Origin: Hevea brasiliensis
Taxonomy: Eukaryota; Streptophyta; Magnoliopsida; Malpighiales; Euphorbiaceae
Direction of reading: 5' to 3'
Length of the DNA: 64,000 nt
NCBI RefSeq assembly: GCF_030052815.1
Contig: NC_079507.1
Span: 64,311,144-64,375,143 of the forward strand
Shown: piece after piece, positions 16,456 to 28,057 of the stretch
Layout: every line of letters begins with the position of its first letter
Position numbering within the stretch: the stretch's first letter is position 1
Notes under the pieces: generated by a model
What the model was told of the DNA's origin: nothing
Database searches by the model: none
The model's input: only the letters and a program-made list of their open reading frames with translations
Program-made: the position numbers and the translations under genes

Positions 16456-16921
16456 GATGACTATTAATTTTTAAAAAATTAATTATTAATTTGTGATCTC
16501 ATAATCAATTATAAATATTCTCCTTTATACTAATTATTATTTAATTTTTTATTTCTATTTTAATTATCATTATTATTTATCATACTACTTTAATATTTAT
16601 GATTTAAATTATTATTTTCTTTAAAATTTAATTTTTAAAAATTAAGACATTTCGTAATTAAATATAATATTTAAAAATTATTTTTATTATTTTATAAATA
16701 CCGATTATTATTTAATTTTTTTCTATTTCTCTTTTAATTATTATTATTATTATTATTTATAATACTACCTTAATATTTATGATTTAAATTATTATTTTCT
16801 TTAAATTTTAATTTTTAAAAAATTAAGAACTTTAATGATTAAATGTAATATTTAAAAATTATTTTTATTATTTTTTTATAATTTATTTATGTAAAAATAT
16901 TATTTGTTACGTGTTACCCTC

Positions 16922-16970
<49 letters not shown>

Positions 16971-17577
16971 TTGATGACCATTAGTTTAAAGAAAATTGAC
17001 CATTAATTTGTTATCTCATAATCAATTATCATATAATTTAATCAATTTTAAATTATTTTATATCTTTAATAAATATTTTTATTACATTATTATATTTTCT
17101 ATTATTTTTATTATAAAATATTTATTAAAAAATTTGAGAAATAAAAAGTACAATTTACATAAAAAATTATAAAAAATAAAATATAGATATTGACTTATTT
17201 ATAATTAGTATGTATTATTTTTTATGTTAATAATTTAATATTCTTTTTATTTCACTTTCTTAAAATTAATTAATACTTATTATTATTATCATTATGGCCA
17301 ACTTATAATGATTTAATTGAAACGGTTAAATAAATAGGAAATATTTTGTCATTATAAAAATTAAATTTAAATGTTTGTTACCGTTTTTTAATTAAATAAT
17401 ATTTAATTATAAATTAATTTTTCATTTAAATGGTTTTCATTTATTTATTTTTATATAATATATCATATGAGACATTTAATACATATAAGGTACTTTTTTT
17501 TCATCAAGTATTTTCATTTCACCTAAATAATCTTAAATCTTTTTTCGATTTATACTATTTTTTTATTATTTCTTTCA
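16456..17577 (+). repeat. 1.1-kb tandem duplication, second unit
   Basis: Second unit, offset by about 1101 bp from the first. It is about 21 bp longer, mainly because its (AAT)n run near 16921-16970 has more units. The close match points to a recent event. Confidence 0.93.
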
Positions 17578-19399
17578 AAAGTTATTAACTATCATTATCA
17601 AAATTTATTTATTTAAATATTTTTAATTAATATTTATTCAATTATTAATTTTATTTTATAAATTTCTTATTTAATATTTCTTATACTTTTGAATATTTTA
17701 TTTCATTATAATTATATATCGAATGCAATTATAATTACTATTTTGATTATCTATATTTTATTATCATTAATTTTCAATAGAATTATTTTTAAATTTTAAT
17801 TAAATATCTATATTTTTATGCATAAATTATCTCTCAACTATATTTTTATATAAAAGTAGAATTTTAAAAATAAATTACAAATATGATTACATCAAAAATT
17901 TAGTTAGAAATAAAAATGACTAGAAACAATTAAAGTTATAGTATTAAAATGAAGAATTAAATAATGCTAAAAAATAATAGTAATAAAATGGTGAAAAATA
18001 AATATCAGTTTGATGCATGATGACATTCTTTTAATAATAACTCTGGCATAAACCAACGAACTATTTTTAATATTACAAGCAAATAAGAAACAAGAGAAAT
18101 ATCTAAATAAAATTTATGAATAAAAACTAATAACTCTTAAAAGAAATAATAAAAATAATAGAATAAACCAAAAGAAGATTTAAGAGTAATTAGATCAAAG
18201 GAAAATATTTGATACGAAAAAAAAGATTTGATATATGTCAAATGATAGAAAACATTAACTATTTATAAGCAGAGATATAGAGAAAATTCATATCAAAATT
18301 AATTAGGCCATTAAACTATTGTTAATTAATAAAAAATTATTTTTTAATTGAAAGAATTTTAACGTTCGTAAATATTAAAACTCTAAAACCTTAGCAATAA
18401 TTTTAGATAAATAAGTTGACAGTTTTTAATGGCCATAAGTATTTTTAATAATAATAATAATAATAATATATTTAAAAATATTTCACTAAATGATTTTTAT
18501 TTTCCTTCAAAGTACACATAGGTCTTAATTTTACTATATTGACGTTTCTAAATTAAAAATTGAAAAATATGATAATGGATTATAGTTATATTTAATAATT
18601 AATATTTCTTCATTATTTAAATTTAGAAGATAAAATTAATTAAGGATTGTATTTAAAGAATTAAATTCTACAATAATTATTATATATTACAACTATTTAG
18701 AAAATATTAAAAAAATTAATAAATTTAATTAAAAATTATCACTTGATATAAATATAATAGTTTGAAATCCTATGTGGCAGTATCAGGAAAAAGCCTATCT
18801 ATTTTAATTTAATTTAAAATTAACAGTTGACATAAATATAATAGTTTTGAAATCTTCTATGTGGCAGTATAAGGAGAAAACTTGCTTACTTTATATATAG
18901 ATAGATTATTTATAATTCCATAAGTTTAACTTTAAAAAAATTAATGTTTATTATTTTTGAAACATTTATAAAAATATATTTTGTATTAAAAATAAAAAAT
19001 CTCATGAATTAGTCAAATATAACAAAACAAACAATTAAGTAAACTCTAACTGGATTAATTTCACGCATATATATAATTTCTCATATCAATGTACAAATCA
19101 AAACAAAATTCACAAATGAGTTTAAAAGATTAAAAAAAAATTTCTAATTTAATTTAAATTTATTTAGAAATTGATGTACAGCATGTGGTTGGAATGTTTG
19201 ACTTGAGAAATAAATCAATATAAAACGCAAATTAAATAAAAAAAATTAACAAAATAACCATTTTCCATATTATTTGTTTAAATTATTACACAAGCACAAC
19301 ACACCAAATTTTAGGAATTATTATAAATTGATGAATTTATTATTTTAATATATTGTTAATTTCAAAAGTCAAAAGAGCTTCAAATCTTATTTATCGTGA

Positions 19400-19401
<2 letters not shown>

Positions 19402-19461
<60 letters not shown>
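19402..19461. repeat. (TA)n microsatellite upstream of the truncated glycosyltransferase
   Basis: About 30 TA units. The equivalent place in copy B (around 23137-23151) has only about six, so this tract has grown or shrunk since the duplication. Confidence 0.95.
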
Positions 19462-19463
<2 letters not shown>

Positions 19464-19716
19464 GTAATGCTAGTTTTTCTTATAACGTAATTAAGCATTC
19501 TTGAAGCACACATTGGAAGTGGCAAAGGAGTCGACGAAATTTCAAGAAGGGCCATGTGCTGCAGCCTCACATATTTGCATAAGCTCGAGGAGATCAGGCG
19601 TCTATGGTGGAAAGCATTTAAACCCTAACAATAAATTAATTTAACCAAAAGCTATTGAAAATAAGCAGGACTTGAATTGATCATCTTCATCCTTTGAGAC
19701 TAGCTAGTTAGCAATA

Positions 19717-20427
19717 ATGGGCATGAAACAACAATCTCACAAAACCACTATTTCTATTAGATATTCAACAATTCTTACTCTAGCCCTTCTCCTTACCTCG
19801 GCTTTTCTCTTCATTTCTCCACTTATGCATGTACAGGAACCTTTATTGTTTCCTTCTGAGCAAACCTCATTTAGTGGAGACCTCAGAGATGCTAAATTTC
19901 CATGGAACAAACTTTGTTTCGGACCGACTTTTAAGAAGCTAAAACTTGCAGTTTTCTCCAAGACATGGCCGATTGGTGCAGCCCCTGGGGGCATGGAACG
20001 ACATGCTTCTACTCTATATCATGCTCTAGCTGCCAGGGGTCATGAAATCCATGTGTTCACTGTGCCATCAGATAGGAGACCTCATTCTGATGTCCATGAA
20101 GGCAACCTTCATGTGTATTTTGCTGCAAATGATCATGGTTCTTTTAGCTGCTCTCTAGCATTTGAGATATTCAACAAGATAGGCACTGATGTAGCATTTG
20201 ATTATGTACATACAGGGAGTGTTTCATTACCTTATTGGAAAGCAAAAATGCTGCCTCATGTAGCTGTAACTTGGCATGGAATTTGGTATGAAATTATGCA
20301 CTCCAAGTTATTTGAAGAGCTATTTTCAAATCCAAATGGGGTTCTTCCAGGCTCTACGACAGAGCTTCAAGAAGCAATGCCAAGGCTTATCGACGAGATC
20401 AGATTCTTCTCCAGTTACCTTTTCTAA
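19717..20427 (+). pseudogene. Truncated GT4 glycosyltransferase copy (N-terminal 234 residues)
   Basis: Open from ATG for 236 codons. The first 234 residues match the intact neighbour at 23407 with about ten substitutions. Then Leu-Phe and a TAA come from the start of the next duplication unit. It keeps the N-terminal membrane anchor (about residues 18-38) and most of the first Rossmann-like domain, including PIGAAPGGMERHA (acceptor side). It lacks the whole nucleotide-sugar-binding domain with the EAMHCGKP motif, so it should have no transferase activity. Its promoter region is duplicated along with it and the frame before the break is undamaged, so it could still be transcribed. I call it a pseudogene because of the missing catalytic half; a stable anchored fragment is possible but unproven. 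Confidence 0.88.
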
Positions 20428-22066
20428 TATCTTCTAATCGTATCAATAAAATTGTTTTATTTAGTAATTATTTCAAATTGTATATCAACTTTCATATTTA
20501 TAAATGATATATCAATTATAAAAAATATTAATTTTTATTTAATTTTAGTCAATTAAATAATATTATAATTAAATTTTAAAATAATAACAAAAATTAAATT
20601 TTCTTTTGTTATTAATCCAACTAGTGAAATACCCGCGTTATAAATGGTCATATGTATATGTGTGTGTGAAGGGGGGAATATTTATTTTACTAAAATTGTC
20701 TTTCATCATTTATACTATTTTTATTATTTAATTTAATTTTAAAATTTATATAAATTTAAAATTTTTAATACTTAAAATTTAATTGTCTATATAATTTTAG
20801 ATTTATATAGAGTTTATATAAATCTAAAATTTTTAGTTCTAATTTTATTTAAATTCTACTTAATTAAATTTTTATTATAATATAATTTAAAATAAAATTT
20901 TATAAAAATACCTTCATAATTTATGCTATTTACAAAAATAAAAATATATTTTATTTATACGAATTACTTTTTGAATGAATCCTAATAAAATTTTTACATA
21001 TTTTATTTATACGAATTACTTTTTAATGAATCCTAATAAAATTTTATCTTTTATCTTATAATTATTTATAATTATTTATGTAAAATTATTTTAATATAAT
21101 TATATTTAAATTTACATAAAAGAACAAGAAAACAAATAATTTTTATCAGTCAAATATATAAATTTTTTTATTAATATTTTTGAATTTTTTTATTTAATTT
21201 CTTATAAATTTATTAAAAAAATATTTCATATAAAATAAATTTATATTTTTCTTAATTACATATATATTTCAAAAATTCTTGATTATTACATTAAAATTCT
21301 TAATTATTACATATACCTCTTTATGAACGCATATTTTTAAATTATTATTTAATGAATATTAATTAGTGATTTATTGAATTATAAATCAAGGAGAAAAAGC
21401 ATCATGACTTCGATTACAAATAGAAAAAGAAATGAAGAAATTAGTAGCGACTAAAAAGAATTAAATAATGCTAAAAAATAATAGTAATAAAATGGTGAAA
21501 AATAAAATATCAGTTTGAGGCATAGTGACATTGTTTTAATAATAACTCTAGTACAAGTCACTATTTTCTAAGATTCAAAGAACTATTTTTAACATCACAG
21601 GAAAATAAAAATCAACAAAAATATAGAAATAAAATTTATTAATTGAAACTAATTATTTTTGAAAAAAGCAATAAAAATAAAAGAACAAATCAAAAGAATG
21701 TTTAAGAGTAATTAGATCAAGAGAAATACTTGGCAAAAAAAAGATTTGATGTGTGTCAAATGGGAGAAGACATTAACTATTTATAAGTAAAGATAGAGAA
21801 AATTTATAACAAAATTAATTAGGCCATTAAACCGTTGTTAATTAAAAAAAACATTATTCTTTAACGAAAAGAGAAAATTCATATCAAAATTAATTCGACC
21901 ATTAAACCATTGTTAATTAAAAAAATTATTATTCTTTAACGGAAAGAATTTTAACATTGCTAACTATTAAAACTCTGAAACCTTAGCCATAATTTTAGGT
22001 AAATAAGTTGACAGTTATTCTCAAATCAATGATGTTAATGGCTATAAGTATTTTTTTTTAATGACG

Positions 22067-22144
<78 letters not shown>

Positions 22145-24108
22145 TATTTAAAAATATTTCACTAAACGGTTTTTATTTTCTTTCAAAGTAAATATAGTTC
22201 TTGATTTTACTGTAGTGACATTTCTAAATTAAAAATTAGAAAATATGATAATGAATTATAGTTATATTTAGTAATTAATATTTTTTCACTATTTAAATTT
22301 GAAAGATCAAATTAATTAATAATTGTATTTAGAAAATTAAATTTTATAATAATTATATGTTATAACTATTTAGAAAATTTTAAAATTAATAAATTTGATT
22401 AAAAAATATCACTTGACATAAATAAAATAGTTTTGGAATCCTATGTAGTACTAGGGAAAATTTGTCTGCTTTAATTCAATTTAAAATTGTTACTTGACAT
22501 AAATGTGATAATTTTGAAGTCTTTTATATGGTAGCACCAGGAGAAAACCTGCTTACTTTATATATAGATAGATTATTTATAATTCCATAAGTTTAACTTT
22601 AAAAAAATTAATGTTTTTTATATTTGAAATATTTATAAAAATATATTTTGCATTAAAAATAAAAAATCTCATGAATTGCTAGTGTTAAATGGAGCATTAA
22701 TCAAATATAACAAAACAAATAATTAAGTAAACTCTAACTGGATTAATTTCACACACATATATATAATTACTCATATTAATGTACAAATCAAAACAAAATT
22801 CACAAATGAGTTTAAAAGATAAAAAATAATAATAATAAAGACAAAAAAAATTCTAATTTAATTTAAATTTATTTGGAAATTGATGTATAGCATGTGGTTG
22901 GAATGTTTGACTTGAGAAATAAATCAATATAAAACACAAGTTAAATAAAAAAAATTAACAATGTAACCTTTTTCCATATTATTTGTTTAAATTATTACAC
23001 AGGCACAACACACCAAATTTTAGGAATTATTATAAATTGATGAATTTATTATTTTAATATATTGTTAATTTCAAAAGTCAAAAGAGCTTCAAATCTTATT
23101 TATCGTGATCTAGAATTAGTAGTGTATTTATTTTCTTTATATATATATATAATGTAATGCTAGTTTTTCTTATAATGTAATTAAGCATCCTTGAAGCACA
23201 CATTGGAAGTGGCAAAGGAGTTGACGAAATTTCAAGAAAGGCCATGTGCTGCAGCCTCACATATTTGCATAAGCTCGAGGAGATCCGGCGTCTATGGTGG
23301 AAAGCATTTAATCCTTGACAATAAATTAATTTAACCAAAAGCTATTGAAAAGAAGCAGGACTTGAATTGATCATCTTCATCCTTTGAGACTAGCTAGTTA
23401 GCAATAATGGGCATGAAACAACAACCTCACAAAACCACTATTTCTATTAGATATTCAACAATTCTAACTCTAGCCCTTCTCCTTACCTCGGCTTTTCTCT
23501 TCATTTCTCCACTTATGCATGTACAGGAACCTTTACTGTTTCCTTCTGAGCAAACCTCTTTTAGTGGAGACCTCAGAGATGCTAATTTTCCATGGAACAA
23601 ACTTTGTTTCGGACCGACTTTTGAGAAGCTAAAACTTGCAGTTTTCTCCAAGACATGGCCGATTGGTGCAGCCCCTGGGGGCATGGAACGCCATGCTTCT
23701 ACTCTATATCATGCTCTAGCTGCCAGGGGTCATGAAATCCATGTGTTCACTGTGCCATCAGATAGGAGACCTCATTCTGATATCCATGAAGGCAACCTTC
23801 ATGTGTATTTTGCTGCAAATGATCATGGTTCTGTTAACTGCTCTCTAGCATTTGAGATATTCAACAAGATAGGGACTGATGTAGCATTTGATTATGTGCA
23901 TACAGAGAGTGTTTCATTGCCTTATTGGAGAGCAAAAATGCTGCCTCATGTAGCTGTAACTTGGCATGGAATTTGGTATGAAATTATGCACTCCAAGTTA
24001 TTTGAAGAGCTATTTTCAAATCCAAATGGGGTTCTTCCAAGCCCTACGACAGAGCTTCAAGAAGCAATGCCAAGGCTTATCGACGAGATTAAATTCTTCT
24101 CGAGTTAC
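20420..24108 (+). repeat. Downstream copy (B) of the tandem segmental duplication
   Basis: Begins with TTTTCTAAT.TCTTCTAATCG as at 14025 and runs without a break to the codon for Tyr234 of the intact glycosyltransferase. Beyond 24108 the gene continues into sequence that copy A lacks. A short B-specific stretch at 21258-21446 replaces the 3.15 kb block of A. Confidence 0.9.
22063..22143. repeat. (TAA)n microsatellite in copy B
   Basis: About 26 TAA units. The matching place in copy A, near 18449-18468, has about six, another length difference between the duplicates. Confidence 0.95.
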
Positions 24109-24846
24109 AAACAGCATATATGCATCAGCAATAGCGCAGGCGAGGTATTAATAGACATCTATCAGCTGCCTCAGAGAAATGTCCATGTCATACTAAATGG
24201 GGTAGACAGCACAAAATTTGTGCACAACCCAGAAGCAGGAATAAGGTTTAGAAGACGATACGGTATCCCTGAAAATGCAAGCCTTGTGATGGGAGTTGCA
24301 GGGAGGCTGGTTAGGGACAAGGGACATCCACTGCTACATGAGGCATTTTCCCTGATCAGAAAACGCCACCCTGGTTTATGCCTGGTGGTGGCAGGGTCAG
24401 GTCCCTGGAGGAGAAGGTATGCTGAATTAGGCTCTAGTGTTAAAGTTTTAGGTGCATTGGAGTCATCACAGCTTTCAGAGTTCTATAATGCAATTGATGT
24501 GTTTGTCAACCCAACATTGAGACCTCAAGGACTTGATCTTACATTAATTGAAGCAATGCATTGTGGGAAGCCAGTTTTGACCCCAAATTATCCAAGCATA
24601 GTTGGGACAGTGGTGGTGAATGAAGAATTTGGCTACACATTTTCACCTAACGTGAAGTCATTTGTTGAGGCCTTGGAGTTGGTTATAAAAGATGGGCCAA
24701 AATTATTGAACCAGAAAGGCTTAGCTTGCAAAGAGTATGCTCTTTCTATGTTTACTGCCACTAAGATGGCATCTGCCTATGAGAGATTCTTCCTCTGTAT
24801 GAAGAACACTAGATATTGTCAGTATCCTCTTCCAACAGATTGTTAA
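23407..24846 (+). CDS. GT4-family glycosyltransferase, single exon, type II membrane protein
   Basis: A 479-aa retaining glycosyltransferase of the GT-B fold, of the kind often annotated in plants as D-inositol-3-phosphate glycosyltransferase-like; the real substrate is not known to me. Residues 1-17 are basic and 18-38 form one hydrophobic anchor, so it is probably a Golgi or ER type II protein. The acceptor-side domain has the glycine-rich loop GAAPGGMERHA at 87-97 and VTWHGIW at 184-190. The donor-side domain starts near 258 (VHVILNGVD), with GVAGRLVRDKG at 296-306 and VVAGSGPW at 327-334. The family's E-x7-E region lies at GLDLTLIEAMHCGKPV, 375-390. The length is complete and no lesion is seen. 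ATG 23407 is preceded by a leader shared with the truncated upstream copy. Confidence 0.92.
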   Translation: MGMKQQPHKTTISIRYSTILTLALLLTSAFLFISPLMHVQEPLLFPSEQTSFSGDLRDANFPWNKLCFGPTFEKLKLAVFSKTWPIGAAPGGMERHASTLYHALAARGHEIHVFTVPSDRRPHSDIHEGNLHVYFAANDHGSVNCSLAFEIFNKIGTDVAFDYVHTESVSLPYWRAKMLPHVAVTWHGIWYEIMHSKLFEELFSNPNGVLPSPTTELQEAMPRLIDEIKFFSSYKQHICISNSAGEVLIDIYQLPQRNVHVILNGVDSTKFVHNPEAGIRFRRRYGIPENASLVMGVAGRLVRDKGHPLLHEAFSLIRKRHPGLCLVVAGSGPWRRRYAELGSSVKVLGALESSQLSEFYNAIDVFVNPTLRPQGLDLTLIEAMHCGKPVLTPNYPSIVGTVVVNEEFGYTFSPNVKSFVEALELVIKDGPKLLNQKGLACKEYALSMFTATKMASAYERFFLCMKNTRYCQYPLPTDC

Positions 24847-26234
24847 ATGTGATCTAAATTTTTCTGTTAATCATTGTTTCTTTCCAAACTAAATTTGTGA
24901 ACCTTAAGTATCAAAATATTTTTGCTGGTGCTTGGCTTGAAGTGTTAGATCAGTTAGTTACATAGAACTATTTCAATAAGATTGCAAACTTTTTGTCTTG
25001 TTTCCAAAAATTCTTTTTCAGTATTTTGAAAATTTTTGAAGGGGTTTGAACTCATGACCATTTATAAGATAGGTATTTGACCACTAAATTAGTAGCCCAA
25101 CCGCTTTTGTGTTGTTCTTGTTAGAAAATCAGAGGAGAGAATGAGCTGAAAACAGAAAATTACATAAAATAAGTACATAAATTCTGCAGAACGCAGAATG
25201 TGCAGCAGCGTAATTCTGCAGAAAGAGAGAGAGAGAGAGAGAGAGAGGAAGAGTTGGATTTAGGCTTCAACAATAAGATTGACAAAACAAAAGCTTTAAA
25301 CATTAACAAACAAAACAGAGATTGAAAATGTAGAAACAAAAGAAATACAAATGCACAGTTCTTTTTCTTCTTAATTTTCTATCAACTGATCACCCTCTGC
25401 TCACATAACTCTCTCTGCATAGACCAACAGCTCACGTTTTCTCTCGGCTCCCACTCATTTCCAGCAGCAAACTCTTCCTTTCAATGGGATAAGATTGCTT
25501 TCTTTGGTCAACAAATGGCCATACTTAGGTATAGCCATTTTTATTTTTCCTTTTTTTTAATACATTTCCATCTATTTTTTTACTAAAATCTCATCAACTC
25601 CAACCATTCTTATTCACCTACTTCGAAACATTAAAAAAAAAAAGATATCCCTTTATGGGGATTGGTCATAAATGTCAATCAAAGCTAAAACGGTAAAGAG
25701 TAATTGGTTTCAGGAAGTGATATTCCACAATTTCTCAATTCAGCAAACATATATCCATTCTGATGTCACTAGATAAGGTATTACAAACAATATTTCTCAT
25801 ATTAAAGAAAAAAAAAAAAGAACAGAATAAGGAAACTTAAAATTTCTAAACAACTGGGGCATTCGATTATTCTTATGGCAAGATATATTGCAAAATACCA
25901 TATACAAGAACATATATTCTTATGCAGTGTCTTCATATAGAATGAAGTCGTCCTTTATTATTCTTGATTTTGAAAATGGGTGTATAGAGAGACTAAACAT
26001 ACATTCCGACAAGAAACATTGGAACTTTCACACTCTCTCACATCTGGAATCCTCACAACGCACTATCCTCTTTTATTATTTTAATTCATATGTAACTTGT
26101 TAGCTGCAAGAATATTAACTTAAACATGACGGTTTAAGCTAACATTAAGGCAGCTATTATGACGGTATACATATGCCCCTAGTTAGCAAACAAAACACAT
26201 ACAATTAGCCAATATGTATGGTAATTAAGCATAC
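24847..26234. other. Intergenic region with a (GA)n tract
   Basis: No gene supported. A (GA)n run lies at 25224-25248, preceded by short inverted ATTCTGCAG words near 25186-25220. The rest is AT-rich spacer between the glycosyltransferase and the first CLE gene. Confidence 0.6.
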
Positions 26235-26486
26235 TTAATGATGTTGTGGATCTGGTCCTCCAGGTGAGACTCTCTGAGTGTCTGCCCCTTGCGTAAACCT
26301 CCTCCCGTTATATTCAAGTCTCGACCCATCATAACCGATTTCACGTAAAATATGACCACCAGCGATCTTTCTGGGCATCAATAAAATTTTACGATGAGAA
26401 AGACGAGCTTCTGAACTTGCTACAAGCATCAATGTAATCACGACTGTGAACACTAAAAAAATACTTGGTTTTAACGAGGTAGCCAT
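26235..26486 (-). CDS. CLE: CLE peptide precursor (CLE5/CLE6-like), single exon
   Basis: An 83-aa preproprotein of a secreted signalling peptide. Residues 1-27 form a signal peptide (hydrophobic core IFLVFTVVITLMLVASS, then EARLS). A variable basic linker follows. The last 12 residues, 72-83, are RVSPGGPDPQHH, a complete CLE motif with the two Gly, the hydroxylatable Pro residues and the terminal His pair. In Arabidopsis this dodecapeptide is that of CLE5 and CLE6. CLE peptides are cut out, modified on Pro, and sensed by leucine-rich-repeat receptor kinases in meristem and vascular control. The motif sits exactly at the C-terminus before TAA, as usual. It is paired across about 9.3 kb with a second CLE gene at 35828. 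Confidence 0.95.
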   Translation of the reverse strand: MATSLKPSIFLVFTVVITLMLVASSEARLSHRKILLMPRKIAGGHILREIGYDGSRLEYNGRRFTQGADTQRVSPGGPDPQHH

Positions 26487-26563
26487 TCAATACTTCTTTT
26501 TATATAGGTCTAATAAGAAGCGAAGTGGAACTCTGAGTGCAGCAACAATTAATACAATAGCCT

Positions 26564-26570
26564 TTTTATA
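26564..26570 (-). promoter_or_regulatory. Probable TATA box of the first CLE gene
   Basis: On the minus strand TATAAAAAGG lies about 80 bp upstream of the ATG at 26486. A second TATATAAAAAG at about 26496-26506 is too close to the start codon to be the main TATA element. Confidence 0.5.
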
Positions 26571-26589
26571 GATACTCACTCATATATAG

Positions 26590-28009
26590 AAAGATATAGA
26601 GAGAGAGAGAGACAAGTTGACATGAGTTCTAAATTAGTGATGAACATAAGACAGATAACTATAATGGAATTACCTATAATGGAATTACACCAAGTGTAGA
26701 TGTGGGATTTTGCAGGCTTGTCTAGTGTTTTCATTAATTGGATTCTGCTTTAATGAGTCACCTCCATATTATTATTCGTATTCTTCTCGTTTTCTGACCC
26801 TATTAGAGTAGAAGAACAAATAAGATGTTCATTAGGTTCACTATATGTAGTCAAGTTTTTCGGTTTTTGTTCTCTTCCTTGTGTCCATACAGGTGTGGAG
26901 GGACGGGAAGAGGATGGCCATGGCCCCTACACTTGTGTACATATATTTATACTTAGAAAAAAATTATTCTATTTTAACTATTGGCCCCCAAAAATGATTT
27001 ATATTATTTAATCGATGATGTAAAATATTAAAATTATTTATTTATTTATTTATTATACATTTAATAAATTTTTATAATATTGACACTCAAAAAAAAAATT
27101 CTGATTTAATTAAATTTTGTTATGGTATTTTATGAATGTGTAATATTAATCTCTTAAAATGTATAAAAAAATATAGTTATTTTTAATTTTTAAATTAATT
27201 TTATATATAACATTGTCCATTAAAAAAAAATTATGACTTCCCCCTTTCCATACTAGAGCTTCAACTACATGACAAAACATACCCAAATGAGGCAATTGAA
27301 TATAAAATAAGTTAGATTTGTTTCCATGCTCAAATTACCATGCTCAAATGGGCCTTGTTGACATGTGATTTTAGGAAACTATTTTATCCTTTTCAAGAAA
27401 CATACATGTATAAGTGTCTTTAATTCATTGGTTGATACTTTTTTTAGGCTCTATTTGGCAAGGTCCATACATTCTCAGTTTTTTTTTCCATAACTTTATG
27501 CATCAACTAGTCTTTACATAAAAAAAAAAAAAAAAATTCATATACTGTAGGACTTAATGATGACAATTAAGTGATGTAAAAGATCAACAAAGCAAAGAAA
27601 CAAACATAAAATTTGAGAATATTTTTAAAGTGAATGGTCTGTTTTTAATCAAATAAAAAATATTAATCAATAATAATATGTATAGATAAACAAGAGAAAG
27701 ATTGACCATATATATACACAACTATTTGAATGTCAAGTATATGTACATATCATCATTTTCATGTTGAAAAATGGAGTAGAATGAGCTAGAATTTTCTTAA
27801 CCCCAGCTAGTGGATGCCAATTCAGATTTGATCAGTTATCATTTGACTCTATGATCTTATCCACATGCAAACAATCAATCAAAAAAATTTGTTCAAGATG
27901 CATGAAATATATATAGTCATCTAATCTAATCTAATCTTCTTTCTCTGGTTATATTGGTTTTCACATGTAATGTAATAGTAACTAGCTAGCAAGCTCGATC
28001 ATGATCATG

Positions 28010-28057
<48 letters not shown>

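Larger units (their letters stand above)
14796..17949. repeat. AT-rich higher-order tandem repeat block, private to copy A
   Basis: A monomer of about 177 bp recurs as dimers starting near 14890, 15420 and 16525. Each contains a TAATTATTATTTAATTTTT-like start, ATTATCATTATTATTTA and TTAATATTTATGATTTAAA words, and a TATTTAAAAATTATTT end. The dimers are followed by GT(G/T)ACC-containing linkers and (TAA)n runs. Its GC content is very low. No open frame of note. Confidence 0.8.
14025..20418 (+). repeat. Upstream copy (A) of a tandem segmental duplication
   Basis: 14025-14795 aligns with 20420-21257, and 17950-20418 aligns with 21447-24108, in the same order and orientation. The matching parts include long identical stretches, the glycosyltransferase promoter region and the first 234 codons of the gene. 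Copy A is longer than copy B because it holds 14796-17949, an AT-rich repeat block that B lacks. The right edge of A falls inside the glycosyltransferase reading frame and abuts the left edge of B. Confidence 0.9.

Noticed and set aside
19737..23684. Minus-strand 85-codon frames opposite both glycosyltransferase starts
   Set aside because: Each is the antisense of the same duplicated coding segment; the plus-strand protein is clearly the real one.
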